From Plectonema cf. radiosum LEGE 06105 (GTDB taxonomy: Bacteria; Cyanobacteriota; Cyanobacteriia; Cyanobacteriales; Nostocaceae), in assembly GCF_015207665.1 (NCBI RefSeq), contig NZ_JADEWL010000018.1, forward strand, positions 22,676 through 86,675: a stretch of DNA of 64,000 nt, read 5' to 3'. Positions within the stretch are counted from its first letter, which is position 1. Every line of letters begins with the position of its first letter. A program made the position numbers and the translations under genes. This document shows positions 45,838-56,488 of this stretch, piece after piece. The notes beneath the pieces are model-generated. The model had not been told where the DNA came from, did no database searches, and saw only the letters and a list, made by a program, of their open reading frames with translations.

Positions 45838-46640
45838 ATAAATTATTTAGCTCTTTACATCACTAGTTGCTACGACTCTCTAATCAGAGAGTTGTTATTA
45901 TTTTAGCTTTTTTTATGACTAGAAACTACCTATTATTCGAGAATTTAAATCAGTTTTGCCACTCGCTTTATATATTTATTTATACTTGAAACTCTTGATA
46001 CCAAGTAATACATAAATATCTTCTTAAAATACTTGTAACTTATCTTGCTTTTTAATTGTGTATTGCCTGGGTTTATGACAAATTATCTTGATTAAATATT
46101 ATGCAAAAAAAAATACATCTTGTTTATTTACTAATATTAACTTTAAAACATGAGTGGGTCAATATCATCTTCCTTTGGAATGAGAAAGTCTTGCCCAGCA
46201 AGCTTTTTTAGCTATATAAAAAAATAATATTTGCTGTTTAATGTTGAAAAGTATTTGAGTATACTTCAGTTTTTTCTCATCATCATCAGTAATTACACTC
46301 AAAATAGATTATCGATAATATGCTTTAATCAAATGGTTTGTTAATAATTCTATACCGCATCATTACAGAATAATTAAATGATTTTTAAGTGACAATAAGT
46401 GACGATTATTTGCTAATAATCTTCACATATAATTCCGTAAAAATAATTAAAAATTAAGTGGATGTGACGATACGGGTACGCTGAGTAATAGGATAATAAT
46501 ATCCGGAGAATTTGGCAAAAATTATCAAAGGGTTATAGATGATTAAGTATTGTTTTAATGCAGGTTAAATTCCAGCTATAGACCGTTATCAATTCAAACT
46601 ATAAGAAATCACAAAATCTCACAATTTCTAACAATAATCC
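45838..46640. other. Gene-poor 0.8-kb region
   Basis: Very AT-rich, with stop codons in all frames and no array or strong hairpin. I see nothing that supports a gene or known RNA. Confidence 0.45.
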
Positions 46641-46641
46641 G

Positions 46642-46680
46642 GACTAAAAAAACCGCCACTAAAATAAATAGGGCGGTTTG
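46642..46680 (-). terminator. Rho-independent terminator after the DUF362 gene
   Basis: Read on the minus strand, AAACCGCC, a 14-nt loop and GGCGGTTT are followed by a run of T. Stem and U-run face the right way for the DUF362 gene, which ends about 105 bp upstream. Confidence 0.7.
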
Positions 46681-46784
46681 GTTAAGCAATCGGAGGGTAT
46701 TTACAGCTTACTCTGGCAGTACATAAAATTGCTGTAGCCAAGTTTGCACTTGCAATATAAAATTCGCCGCTTGAAACAATTAAT

Positions 46785-47789
46785 TTAACGAATGCTATAA
46801 GCGCTGATTTTTTCTTTAATAAACCTGATGTAAAGATGCCTAAAAGTAGATTTAATTACGCGGGGCATTCCAAAATCAATGGGCATCAATTTTGAAGGTA
46901 ATTGCCAATCATCTATTTGTAGCGAGTTAGGATGTATCCCAACAAAATTCATGGCATCTAGTTGCGGACAAATTCCCAACCGCATTGATGCAGCAACAGT
47001 AGGTATTTGTTCGGGAGCAACTTTGAGTATTTCTACTATGGCTCTATCCAAAGCAAATACGTCTTTTGATGCACCTAAAATTCCTAAAGCACGGGGTTCA
47101 CCACCGCTCGGACCGTTGCCTTCATGACCGATAATTCCGTCTATAATTGTTAAATTGGGGTTAATAGCTTTGGCAGTCTCGACCAACATTTCTCCAAAAC
47201 GGTTGGCATCTTTCCCTGCTTCCATGTGCCACCAAGCTTTCATTTTACCGGGTACACAACCAAATAAGTTTTTGACTCCCAAAGTTAATACTAGCTGTGA
47301 ATGAGATTTGACTTTGGGTAAGTTGATAACTACATCGGCTTCCATCGTCTCTTTTGAGAGTAACAGATGGTTAAACTTATCGTTAACGATTTCGTAACGC
47401 TGAGAGTGAAAGTCAATGATGGGAAGATTAAGTTCTTTTAAAACCCATTCATATCCATTCGCTAACGCTACTCCCTTAGCGCTACCAAATGCGGGGCTAT
47501 CTCCCAAAAACGGCTTACCACCAGCATCAATTACCATACTCGCCACCGCGTAAACCATTTCCGGGCGTGTGGTACACTCAGAAGTAGGACGGGAACCTGT
47601 GAGTAAATTGGGTTTGAGTAAAACGCGATCGCCATTTTTGACAAATGCTGCAATTCCACCCAAGGGTTCTAATAGAATATCTAAAGATTCTTTTAATAGT
47701 TCTACTTCATAAGAAGTAGCCCTAATTAAACTGACAGATGGTGTTTGAGTCTGCATTGACGTAGTTTTTTCGTTCTGTGGTTTTGTCAC
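46785..47789 (-). CDS. DUF362 domain protein
   Basis: A 334-aa protein (GTG start at 47789; ATG at 47756 is an equally possible start). Family motifs are VLLKPNLLTGS, the Gly-rich LGDSPAFGSAKG, VINLPKVKSHSQLVLTLGVKNLFG and GIIGHEGNGPSGG. DUF362 proteins often carry a C-terminal ferredoxin domain; this one has none. Proposed roles elsewhere include redox or amide-bond chemistry, but there is no established function here. No signal peptide or membrane helix. It is followed by a clear terminator. Confidence 0.82.
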   Translation of the reverse strand: MTKPQNEKTTSMQTQTPSVSLIRATSYEVELLKESLDILLEPLGGIAAFVKNGDRVLLKPNLLTGSRPTSECTTRPEMVYAVASMVIDAGGKPFLGDSPAFGSAKGVALANGYEWVLKELNLPIIDFHSQRYEIVNDKFNHLLLSKETMEADVVINLPKVKSHSQLVLTLGVKNLFGCVPGKMKAWWHMEAGKDANRFGEMLVETAKAINPNLTIIDGIIGHEGNGPSGGEPRALGILGASKDVFALDRAIVEILKVAPEQIPTVAASMRLGICPQLDAMNFVGIHPNSLQIDDWQLPSKLMPIDFGMPRVIKSTFRHLYIRFIKEKISAYSIR

Positions 47790-47935
47790 AGCTTAACTTA
47801 ATCGTATTTTGACCTTCAGCAATCAGTAAAAACTAGGGACACTTTTCAATGTGGACTGAAGGGAGTTACCAGTCATCAGTTACCAGTTGATGGTTGTTGG
47901 TTTTTCTCATAACCACTGTCAACTGTCCACTATCC

Positions 47936-49339
47936 CTATTCCTTGAGAATCTTGCTCATTTGTTGGAGATTCAAAACTTCGGCTAATTTTTCTTTACTCA
48001 TTAACCCTTTTTCTATTACAATCTGTCTTAGGGATTTTCCTGTCTCCATGGATTCTTTGGCGATGGCTGCTGCATTGAGATATCCGATATGTGGATTTAA
48101 TGCTGTTACTAACGCTAAACTTCCTTCGGCATAGTCTAAACAACGTTCTGGAAAAGCAATAATTCCTTGGATGCAACGAGAAGTCAGTGCTTCAATGGTT
48201 TGCCCAAGTATTTCAATGCTGTGAATCAAATCGTAAGCAATCAAGGGCATCATCACATTCAGTTCTAATTGTCCTGCTTGTGCTGCATAATTAATCGCAG
48301 TGTCGTAACCGATTACCTGAAAACACACCATTGATGTCATCTCAGCCATCACCGGATTATATTTTCCTGGCATAATCGAGGAACCCGGTTGCACTGGTGG
48401 TAATTGAATTTCTTTGAAACCAGTTTTTGGTCCCGAATCCATTAGGCGTAAATCGTGGGATATCTTAATTAAATCTTGAGCCAGATTGCGTAAAGCACCG
48501 GATACGTTGACGAAGGGTGCCATACTTTGCATTGCAGCCATGAGATGAGTAGCTTCTTTTAAAGGAGAATTAATTAGTCTTGAAAGAATTCTAACCGCAC
48601 CTACACGATATTGGGGATGGGTGTTTAACCCCGTACCCGCTGCACTTCCCCCTAAACCGAGTACCATTAAATCCTCAGCAGCAGTATTAATTCGATTTTG
48701 ATGTTCTCTAAGAATTTGCTCCCAAGCGGCAAAAGTATCTCCCAAACGTATTGGTACAGCATCTTGTAGATGAGTTCGACCGGACTTTACAATATCTTTA
48801 AATTCTCTAGCTTTTTCTGACAAAGTAGTAATGGCATGATCTAAAGCAGGATACAATGTTTTAGAAAGAGCTAAAAGTCCACCGATTCTAATTGCTGTAG
48901 GAATGACATCGTTGGTAGACTGTCCATAATTAACGTGGTCATTTGGACTAACACGCTTATAATTACCTTTTTCATCTCCTAAAATTTCCAAAGCGCGATT
49001 TGCTAACACTTCATTTACATTCATATGGTGGGAAGTACCGGCACCTGCTTGATAAACATCGACTACAAACTGGTCACGAAACTTACCAGCTAGTATTTCA
49101 TCAGCAGCTTGTATAATAGCTTGGCTGATATCTTGGGGTATACAACCTAATTCGCCATTTACTGTCGCGGTAGCTTTTTTAATAATGACACAGGCATCTA
49201 CGTAAGTAGGTAAAGGCTTAATGCCGCTAATAGCGAAGTTTTTCGTAGCTCGTAGAGTTTGAATTCCGTAATAAGCGCTACTAGGAATTTGGCGATCGCC
49301 CATTGAATCGCTTTCGATGCGAAATTGTGAATTAGTCAT
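47936..49339 (-). CDS. aspA: Aspartate ammonia-lyase
   Basis: Converts aspartate to fumarate and ammonia. The 467-aa protein belongs to the fumarase/aspartase superfamily: the signature GSSIMPGKYNPV is present, with YYGIQTLRA near the N-terminus, QAGAGTSHHMNVNEVLANRA and SPNDHVNYGQSTNDV. YYGIQTLRA and GSS at the signature loop favour aspartase over class II fumarase, which has TSSTMPGKVNP. The final residues (KGLMSKEKLAEVLNL) match the family's C-terminal cap. It may recycle nitrogen or feed the TCA pathway. An opposite-polarity heptamer array separates it from pgsA. Confidence 0.9.
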   Translation of the reverse strand: MTNSQFRIESDSMGDRQIPSSAYYGIQTLRATKNFAISGIKPLPTYVDACVIIKKATATVNGELGCIPQDISQAIIQAADEILAGKFRDQFVVDVYQAGAGTSHHMNVNEVLANRALEILGDEKGNYKRVSPNDHVNYGQSTNDVIPTAIRIGGLLALSKTLYPALDHAITTLSEKAREFKDIVKSGRTHLQDAVPIRLGDTFAAWEQILREHQNRINTAAEDLMVLGLGGSAAGTGLNTHPQYRVGAVRILSRLINSPLKEATHLMAAMQSMAPFVNVSGALRNLAQDLIKISHDLRLMDSGPKTGFKEIQLPPVQPGSSIMPGKYNPVMAEMTSMVCFQVIGYDTAINYAAQAGQLELNVMMPLIAYDLIHSIEILGQTIEALTSRCIQGIIAFPERCLDYAEGSLALVTALNPHIGYLNAAAIAKESMETGKSLRQIVIEKGLMSKEKLAEVLNLQQMSKILKE

Positions 49340-49344
49340 GGTGT

Positions 49345-49447
49345 TCAGTCAACAGTTATCAGTTATCAATTATCAGTTATCACCCAACAACCATCAACCA
49401 ACAACCATCAACTAAATCCAAAATCCAAAATCCAAAATCTAAAATCG
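49345..49447. repeat. Heptamer arrays between aspA and pgsA
   Basis: Five CAGTTATC-like units, then CAACCATCAACCAAC units, then four AAAATCC/T copies fill the divergent gap between aspA and pgsA, so both promoters must lie within or immediately beside repeat sequence. Confidence 0.85.
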
Positions 49448-49448
49448 A

Positions 49449-49970
49449 ATGACTCTTCCCAACTGGATTACTTTCTCTCGTTTGTTAGGTATACCGTTTA
49501 TTATTTATGGTTTACATAACCCGACACCCCAAACAAGATGGGTGTGCTTGACAATTTTTATTATTGCTGCGGCTACAGACTGGTTAGATGGATATTTAGC
49601 AAGGAAGCTGAATCAAATCAGTGATTTAGGTAAATTTCTCGATCCCTTAGTCGATAAATTACTGGTACTTGCTCCAATGCTTTCTTTAATTGAACTAGGA
49701 CAAATTCCAGCATGGGGAGTATTTTTAATATTAGGACGGGAATTAGCAATTGCAGGCTGGAGAGTTAGTCAACCGAAGATTAGCGGTGCAAATATTTGGG
49801 GAAAACTCAAAACTGTAACTCAAATAATTGCGATCGCGCTGTTGATTGCTCCTTTATCTCCAGAATGGGAATTACCTTCTTTAATTGCTTTTTGGGTATC
49901 TGTAGCTTTAACTTTGATTAGTGGTGCAATTTATCTGTTACCGCAAAATACAGTAGAAGATAGTAATTGA
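49449..49970 (+). CDS. pgsA: CDP-diacylglycerol--glycerol-3-phosphate 3-phosphatidyltransferase
   Basis: Integral membrane enzyme that makes phosphatidylglycerol phosphate, needed for thylakoid phosphatidylglycerol. The CDP-alcohol phosphotransferase signature DWLDGYLARKLNQISDLGKF with LDPLVDKL gives the D-x2-DG-x2-AR-x8-G-x3-D-x3-D pattern. About five membrane helices, 173 aa. ATG at 49449 is directly preceded by AAAATCG repeat sequence. Confidence 0.93.
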   Translation: MTLPNWITFSRLLGIPFIIYGLHNPTPQTRWVCLTIFIIAAATDWLDGYLARKLNQISDLGKFLDPLVDKLLVLAPMLSLIELGQIPAWGVFLILGRELAIAGWRVSQPKISGANIWGKLKTVTQIIAIALLIAPLSPEWELPSLIAFWVSVALTLISGAIYLLPQNTVEDSN

Positions 49971-50142
49971 TAATTGGTAATTGGTAATTGGGTTTTAAGA
50001 TGATGTTTTCAACTGAGAATAAGTTCTATTGATTTATCCACAATCGCTCTGGTTGGGTTACGACACGATTAATATAAATTTTTGTGAGAAATTAAATTTA
50101 GTTTTCGTGTTTAACCCAACCTACAAGCTACTAATTAACTAT
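49971..50142. other. Gap between pgsA and the epimerase gene (convergent)
   Basis: Two or three GGTAATT heptamers (49971-49990) follow the pgsA stop. Later, GGTTGGGTTACGACACG and GTTTAACCCAACC (50052-50114) are partly complementary and may act as a two-way terminator. Confidence 0.4.
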
Positions 50143-51081
50143 CTAAATTACTGCTTTTAAAATCTCCTGATCAACTGAAAAATCAATTTCTGATTTATCT
50201 CGTTCTGAAGCTAAATAATCATTGTGAAATGAATCTTTCAATCCAGAAACTAAATCATAATCTGGATGCCAATCTAATTGTGTCATAGCTTTATCAACCG
50301 ATGCAAAAAAGTGCTGCATTCTCATGGGAAAAGCTTTACGTTTGCCAAAATCAAACTTTTTCGGGTCGTAATGTACTATTTGAATATCATCGGGTGATTT
50401 ACCGGCAGCGACAGCACAAGCACGAGCTAAACCATCAAAAGTGACGTAACGATTTCCCGAAATGTTGTAAATTTGTTGTATTGCGGTAGAATTGCCTATA
50501 ACTTGAGCCATTGCTGAAGCTAAGTCTTTAACGTGTCCCAATTGAGTAATATGCAATCCATTACCGGGAATGGGAAGGGGACGGTTACGAGTAATTCTAT
50601 CAAAAAACCAAGCTTCTAAATCGTTGTAATTTTGAGGTCCGTAAATATAAGTGGGACGAATTGACGTAAAAGGAAAGCCATTTGCTGCGAGATAACTTTC
50701 TGTGTGATGTTTACCCTTATGACGACTTTTAGGGTCTACTGCATCTCCTTCTACATGAGGTACAATATCAGATTTGAGATATACCCCAGCAGAACTCATA
50801 TAAACAAAGTGCTGCAAACGGTTTTGAAAAATTTCTGCTAATGGTTGAGTATCAGTAATTTCCCGACCATTGTTGTCAAAAATAACATCAAAATCTTCCT
50901 TGCTTAACTTTTCTTTTAGTTGATTTGGGTCAGTGCGATCGCCCTTGATTTGCGTTACCTTCTCCACAGGTGAGGGACGATTACCGCGATTAAAAAGTAC
51001 TACCTCGTGTCCTTGTGCTACTAATATTTGAGTTAGATAGACACCGATAAACCGAGTGCCTCCCATAATTAAAATTCGCAT
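50143..51081 (-). CDS. NAD-dependent epimerase/dehydratase family protein, CSP41-like
   Basis: A 312-aa extended-SDR protein. The Rossmann motif is IMGGTRFIGVYLTQ, with the Gly-Gly-Thr-Arg-Phe-Ile-Gly form shared with chloroplast CSP41 RNA-binding proteins. RPTYIYGP and LEAWFFDR are also typical of that branch. The catalytic Tyr-x3-Lys is not obvious. ATG at 51081 (MRILIMGGTRFIG) is chosen over an upstream extension that has unconserved-looking sequence. CSP41 proteins bind plastid mRNA and rRNA; whether the cyanobacterial relatives act on sugars or RNA is open. Confidence 0.8.
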   Translation of the reverse strand: MRILIMGGTRFIGVYLTQILVAQGHEVVLFNRGNRPSPVEKVTQIKGDRTDPNQLKEKLSKEDFDVIFDNNGREITDTQPLAEIFQNRLQHFVYMSSAGVYLKSDIVPHVEGDAVDPKSRHKGKHHTESYLAANGFPFTSIRPTYIYGPQNYNDLEAWFFDRITRNRPLPIPGNGLHITQLGHVKDLASAMAQVIGNSTAIQQIYNISGNRYVTFDGLARACAVAAGKSPDDIQIVHYDPKKFDFGKRKAFPMRMQHFFASVDKAMTQLDWHPDYDLVSGLKDSFHNDYLASERDKSEIDFSVDQEILKAVI

Positions 51082-51328
51082 TGAATCCCTACTATATAAA
51101 TTACTTGTTGGCAAAAACAAAACTCCGAATGAAGTACCAAGAATGTAGGTCAAAAAGGTTACATATTTTTTGAAATCAATTCTTTAGTAATGTCATAGAC
51201 GCAAAACTTCATCCTTTTTGAGATTATCAGGTTGCGGTATGTTCGCAGGAACTTATATTGTGGAAAATAGGTCAGCAAAATGGTTATTTACTTTTCTTTG
51301 AACTAAAAAATTGTTCTTTATCATATGA

Positions 51329-52489
51329 ATGCTAACTGTGCCTTTAAAGTATGCTTTGGTGCATGAGTGGCTTACACCATTAGCAACAGGTGGTTCAGAA
51401 CTCGTAGTACGGGAAATTTTGAATCATATTGATGCTGACTTGTATGCTCTCATTGATTTTGAATCCGGTAATCCGGAAAGTTATTTGTATAAACGTCAAA
51501 TTGGCACAACATTTTTACAGCATTTTCCCGCAGGTAGACAAGGTGTCCAAAAGTACTTGCCGTTTCTGCCATTGGCGATCGAACAACTGGATTTACGTGA
51601 ATATGATGTAATTCTGTCTTCATCTCATGCCGTTGCAAAAGGGGTTTTGACCACTCCAGACCAAATACATATTTGTTACTGCCACAGTCCCATGCGCTAC
51701 GCTTGGGATTTAACTTTTGATTATTTGCGAGCAAGCAAACTAGGAAGAGGGATGGCTGGATGGGCTACGCGCTATGTACTGCATCGGTTAAGACAGTGGG
51801 ATGTAGTGAGTGCCAATCGTGTAGATTACTTTATTGCTAATAGCGCTCATACTGCCCGGAGAATCTGGAGGTGTTATAGAAGAGACGCTGAAATTATATA
51901 TCCACCCGTAAATACCGAAGATTTTCCCTTTTTATCTGAAAAAGAAGATTTTTACCTGATCGTTTCCCGGTTAGTAAGTTATAAGCAAGTAACTTTAATT
52001 GTCGAAGCTTTTAATCAATTAAAAAAACCTTTGGTAGTAATTGGTACTGGAAATGACATGGATAAAATCCAGAAGATAGCGAAATCCAACATCCAAATAT
52101 TAGGATGGCAGCCTGACAATGTGGTAAAAAATTATATGGCTAAAGCCCGAGGTTTTGTCTATGCTGCTTGTGAAGACTTTGGTATTGCCTTAGTCGAAGC
52201 GCAAGCTTGTGGTACTCCGGTAATTGCCTATGGTGCTGGTGGTGCTTTGGAAACGGTGCGAGATATTCGTTCTTATGGGGATACAGGAACGGGTACATTT
52301 TTTAATCAGCAAACACAAGCATCTCTAATTGAAGCAGTAGAAACTTTTGAAGCTAACAGAGAAAAATTTAACCCTGAATATGCTAGAAAACACGCTGCTC
52401 AATTTTCCAAGCAAATGTTTGCTTCTCGTTATCTCGACTTTGTACATACCTGTGAGCAAAAAAGCAATAAAAGGGAGCTAAAAACTTGA
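51329..52489 (+). CDS. Family 4 glycosyltransferase
   Basis: A 386-aa GT-B enzyme. VHEWLTPLATGGSELVVREI is the N-terminal nucleotide/acceptor loop; the C-terminal half has FYLIVSRLVSYKQVTLIVEA and the donor-binding EDFGIALVEAQACGTPVIAY (E-x7-E). It starts a gene run for cell-surface polysaccharide: a sugar transferase begins 110 bp later, then GDP-fucose enzymes. ATG at 51329 gives MLTVPLKYALV; GTG at 51338 is a possible alternative. The linkage formed is unknown. Confidence 0.88.
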   Translation: MLTVPLKYALVHEWLTPLATGGSELVVREILNHIDADLYALIDFESGNPESYLYKRQIGTTFLQHFPAGRQGVQKYLPFLPLAIEQLDLREYDVILSSSHAVAKGVLTTPDQIHICYCHSPMRYAWDLTFDYLRASKLGRGMAGWATRYVLHRLRQWDVVSANRVDYFIANSAHTARRIWRCYRRDAEIIYPPVNTEDFPFLSEKEDFYLIVSRLVSYKQVTLIVEAFNQLKKPLVVIGTGNDMDKIQKIAKSNIQILGWQPDNVVKNYMAKARGFVYAACEDFGIALVEAQACGTPVIAYGAGGALETVRDIRSYGDTGTGTFFNQQTQASLIEAVETFEANREKFNPEYARKHAAQFSKQMFASRYLDFVHTCEQKSNKRELKT

Positions 52490-52599
52490 TTCTTTATTTC
52501 AGAATGAGAGAATAAAGTAAATTTGCTTCCCAAGCACTTTTAAAAGCTCCATAAGCTTTAAGATTGGGACTATGTGTGGTGTGGATTGTAAGGAGTATG

Positions 52600-53331
52600 A
52601 TGACGGCACAGACCTCACTTCTCTCCGGTAAGATTACGCGTACTTTCTTAAAACGCGGTCACCAGAAAAGTAAGCCAAAATTTAAGCCCCTAGGTTTTTC
52701 TTTTGAAGCTTTAAATGGAGAGAAAGCTAAGCGACTGTTCGATATAATATTTTCCCTGTTAGTACTAATTCTGTTTTTTCCTGTTTACTTAATTCTGGCT
52801 TTGCTGATTGCTTTAAGCTCCCATGGTCCAATTTTTTATATTCAGGAAAGAGTCGGGAAAAATTATAAGCGGTTTAATTGTATTAAATTTCGCACAATGG
52901 TGAGTAACGCCGATGAAATTTTGATCCAAATGATGGAAACATCACCCCAGTTCAAGCAGGAATTTCAGAACAGTTTTAAACTCAAACAAGACCCCAGAAT
53001 TACGACAATCGGGAAGTTTTTGCGAATTACCAGTTTAGATGAATTTCCTCAGTTTTGGAATGTTTTAAAAGGGGATATGAGTGTTGTCGGACCTCGACCT
53101 TTAGTAGCAGAAGAATTGCCAAAATATGGATGTCATATCAATCAAGTTTTGACTATCAGACCGGGAATTACTGGTTTATGGCAAGTCTCTGGACGCAATG
53201 ACATTCCTTATCCTAGAAGAGTTCAAATAGATTTGTACTATGTCAAATTTAAAAGTTTTTGGCTAGATTTATGGATTATTTTGAAAACGGTTGCTGTTGT
53301 GGTTATACCGAAAGATAACGGAGCTTATTAA
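52600..53331 (+). CDS. Undecaprenyl-phosphate sugar phosphotransferase (WcaJ/RfbP type)
   Basis: Initiating enzyme for exopolysaccharide, which moves a hexose-1-phosphate onto the lipid carrier. The 243-aa protein has a membrane helix at about residues 47-75 (FDIIFSLLVLILFFPVYLIL), then the bacterial sugar transferase domain: PIFYIQERVGKNYKRFNCIK, RTMVSNADE, SLDEFPQFWNVLKGDMSVVG, RPGITGLWQVSGRND and a C-terminal helix. AAGGAG at 52590-52595 best fits ATG at 52600. It lacks the four extra N-terminal helices of full WcaJ, so it is the PglC-like short form. Confidence 0.88.
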   Translation: MTAQTSLLSGKITRTFLKRGHQKSKPKFKPLGFSFEALNGEKAKRLFDIIFSLLVLILFFPVYLILALLIALSSHGPIFYIQERVGKNYKRFNCIKFRTMVSNADEILIQMMETSPQFKQEFQNSFKLKQDPRITTIGKFLRITSLDEFPQFWNVLKGDMSVVGPRPLVAEELPKYGCHINQVLTIRPGITGLWQVSGRNDIPYPRRVQIDLYYVKFKSFWLDLWIILKTVAVVVIPKDNGAY

Positions 53332-54025
53332 AAAAAGCCTTGATTTTATTCTAGGGGCAGCAAAGTTGCCCCGTTAAATCTATGTGCCATTTTTTTGTTT
53401 AAGAATAATTAATATTCAAACTTATTATTTAAACAAGTTATTTATATCGCTTTAACTGTTGTTATATTAATCTGAAAAAGTCAGTTTGACTGTTTTAAAA
53501 ACTACCTTTTATATAAAAATACTGTGTATTATTTTTACTTTTAATAAATAAATAAACTAAATAAATAAACTAAATAAAACTTAGATTGTCTTAATAAATA
53601 AAACACTTTTCGATACTAATTTTCTTTAAATCCGCTGCGGTAATATCGTTTGGTAGCGAGGTACCAATTACCAATTACCAATTACCAATTACCAATTATC
53701 CATTACCCATTACCCATTACCAATTAGCTTGATGTTGAAAATATTGATAAAAAATTAATATAATCTTTATAAACTGAGCAAAAATATAAAGTTTTTGTAA
53801 ACATTAAAAAAATATACTGGATAGATAATTAATCTCTCGTTACCGTTTGAAGGGTTTACTAAAAAAAACATACCAAACAGTATATTTACTTAAAAGACCG
53901 CGATATTACTTAAAGAGAAATCGCAGGTTTCCCCGGAGGGCAAGTAAGTGTATTCCTGTTAACTTATACCAGGCTACCTGTATTAATTTCATTACAATAT
54001 ATAAGGAACAAAGGAACAAACGAGA
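53332..54025 (+). other. Intergenic region with hairpin and heptamer array before gmd
   Basis: GGGGCA/TGCCCC (53354-53372) is a compact hairpin shortly after the sugar transferase stop and a likely terminator. AAACTAAATAAATA repeats follow at 53548-53580. A heptamer array is at 53666-53728. A TTTCCCCGGAGGGCAAG motif is at 53928. No gene is supported. Confidence 0.45.
53666..53728 (-). repeat. Heptamer array, CAATTAC/CATTACC
   Basis: About five CAATTAC copies run into three CATTACC copies and a last CAATTAG. It mixes the two unit types that elsewhere form separate facing arrays. Confidence 0.88.
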
Positions 54026-55105
54026 ATGACCCAACCAAAGCGAGCGTTGATTACTGGTATTACCGGGCAAGATGGTTCTTATCTAAGTGAGTATTTATTA
54101 GAACAAGGTTATGAAGTACACGGTATTATTCGCCGTACTTCTACTTTCAATACAGATCGTATCGACCATATTTATGAAGATCCTCATAAAGAAGGAGTGC
54201 GGTTATTTCTTCATTACGGTGATTTGACAGACGGTACCACGCTACGCCGCATTCTCGAAGAAGTCCAGCCTGTAGAAATCTACAACTTAGGCGCTCAATC
54301 CCATGTACGGGTAAGCTTTGATTCCCCTGAATATACAGTAGATGCTGTAGGAATGGGAACCCTGCGTTTACTAGAAGCAATCCGCGATTATCAACATCGG
54401 ACTGGTATTGAAGTACGCTTCTACCAAGCTGGTTCTTCAGAAATGTTCGGTTTGGTACAAGCAGTACCGCAAACAGAAACCACCCCATTTTACCCACGTA
54501 GCCCTTATGCTTGTGCAAAGGTTTACAGCCATTGGCAAACTGTTAATTACCGCGAATCTTACAATATGTTCGCGTGCAATGGTATTTTGTTTAACCACGA
54601 GTCACCCCGCCGTGGTGAAACTTTTGTAACCCGTAAAATTACTAGAGCAGTTGCTCGGATTGTTGCTGGTAAGCAGAAGAAAATTTACATGGGTAATTTA
54701 GACTCCAAGAGAGACTGGGGTTATGCAAAAGATTATGTACGGGCAATGTGGCTTATGTTACAACAAGACCATCCAGATGATTATGTAATTGCCACAAACG
54801 AAACCCATTCTGTACGGGAGTTTCTAGAATTAGCATTTAATTACGTAAATCTTGATTGGCAAGAATACATAGAGTTCGACGAGCGTTATTTACGTCCTGC
54901 GGAAGTAGACTTATTGATTGGGGATGCTTCTAAAGCTAGAACAAAGTTGGGTTGGACTCCATCAGTAACTTTTGAACAACTTGTAGCTTTGATGGTAGAA
55001 GCAGATTTACAAGCTTTAGGTTTAACTTCTCCTGGTGAAAAAATAGGCGACGCGATTAAAGATAATGCGATGATTCGTCAAGAATTGGGCGCACTACATA
55101 TGTAG
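54026..55105 (+). CDS. gmd: GDP-mannose 4,6-dehydratase
   Basis: First step of GDP-L-fucose synthesis. The 359-aa extended SDR begins [19 protein letters not shown], with the NADP-binding Gly motif; [11 protein letters not shown], the catalytic Thr/Glu region GSSEMFG and [15 protein letters not shown] (Tyr-x3-Lys) follow, then [19 protein letters not shown] at 54026 lies after AAAGGAACAAACGAGA. The partner enzyme fcl follows 244 bp later on the same strand. A short AAAATCT array separates them. Confidence 0.96.
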   Translation: MTQPKRALITGITGQDGSYLSEYLLEQGYEVHGIIRRTSTFNTDRIDHIYEDPHKEGVRLFLHYGDLTDGTTLRRILEEVQPVEIYNLGAQSHVRVSFDSPEYTVDAVGMGTLRLLEAIRDYQHRTGIEVRFYQAGSSEMFGLVQAVPQTETTPFYPRSPYACAKVYSHWQTVNYRESYNMFACNGILFNHESPRRGETFVTRKITRAVARIVAGKQKKIYMGNLDSKRDWGYAKDYVRAMWLMLQQDHPDDYVIATNETHSVREFLELAFNYVNLDWQEYIEFDERYLRPAEVDLLIGDASKARTKLGWTPSVTFEQLVALMVEADLQALGLTSPGEKIGDAIKDNAMIRQELGALHM

Positions 55106-55297
55106 AATTTTAGATTTTAGATTTTAGATTTTAGATTGGTGTTGAGTTTGGCTGATGTGAAAATAACTGGCACAGCCGCATTTATCCTAAAGGGCTAAAG
55201 GTTACAGACTCAATGCGTCGGTTTTTGAAACCTTCTAAAATATTAGAATTTTCAATCCAAAATCTAATCCAAAATCTAAAATTTAAAATCTAAAATT
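55106..55297 (+). repeat. TTTTAGA/AAAATCT heptamers between gmd and fcl
   Basis: Four TTTAGAT copies start at the gmd stop (55107-55137), and opposite-polarity ATCTAAAAT copies lie at 55258-55296. The facing arms are complementary and could fold the gmd-fcl spacer into a hairpin. Confidence 0.75.
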
Positions 55298-55331
55298 GAA
55301 CTGACGGCACGAGTGCTTTGAATATTATTAA

Positions 55332-56306
<975 letters not shown>

Positions 56307-56310
56307 ATTT

Positions 56311-56385
56311 TAGGCTATGGGAAAAATAGTATCTGGCGATTAGAAATCGCGGCTACACAAACAAAACCCACCTGCGTGGGTTTTT
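56311..56385 (+). terminator. Terminator module copy 1 (dispersed repeat)
   Basis: AGTATCTGGCGATTAGAAAT leads into GCGGCTACACAAACAAAACC and the strong hairpin ACCCAC-CTGC-GTGGGT with a T run (56366-56386). The GATT...AATC part (GCGATTAGAAATCGC) makes a second short hairpin. This is a standard rho-independent terminator just after fcl. Confidence 0.85.
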
Positions 56386-56470
56386 TAGGTTATGGGAAAA
56401 GGATATTATAGTATCTGGCGATTAGAAATCGCGGCTACACAAACAAAACCCACCTGCGTGGGTTTTTTAG
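56386..56470 (+). terminator. Terminator module copy 2 (tandem duplicate)
   Basis: A second copy of the same module, almost identical over about 60 bp including both hairpins and the T run. It differs mainly by a few extra bases (GGATATTAT) near its left end. It gives two terminators in series before the cyclo-ligase gene. Confidence 0.85.
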
Positions 56471-56488
56471 AACCACATTGAGCATCAA

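Noticed and set aside
47936..49339. Fumarase class II (fumC)
   Set aside because: YYGIQTLRA and GSSIMPGKYNP fit aspartase better than the fumarase pattern.
53847..54029. 60-codon frame upstream of gmd
   Set aside because: It overlaps the gmd start and consists of basic, low-information sequence that includes a dispersed CCCCGGAGGG motif.
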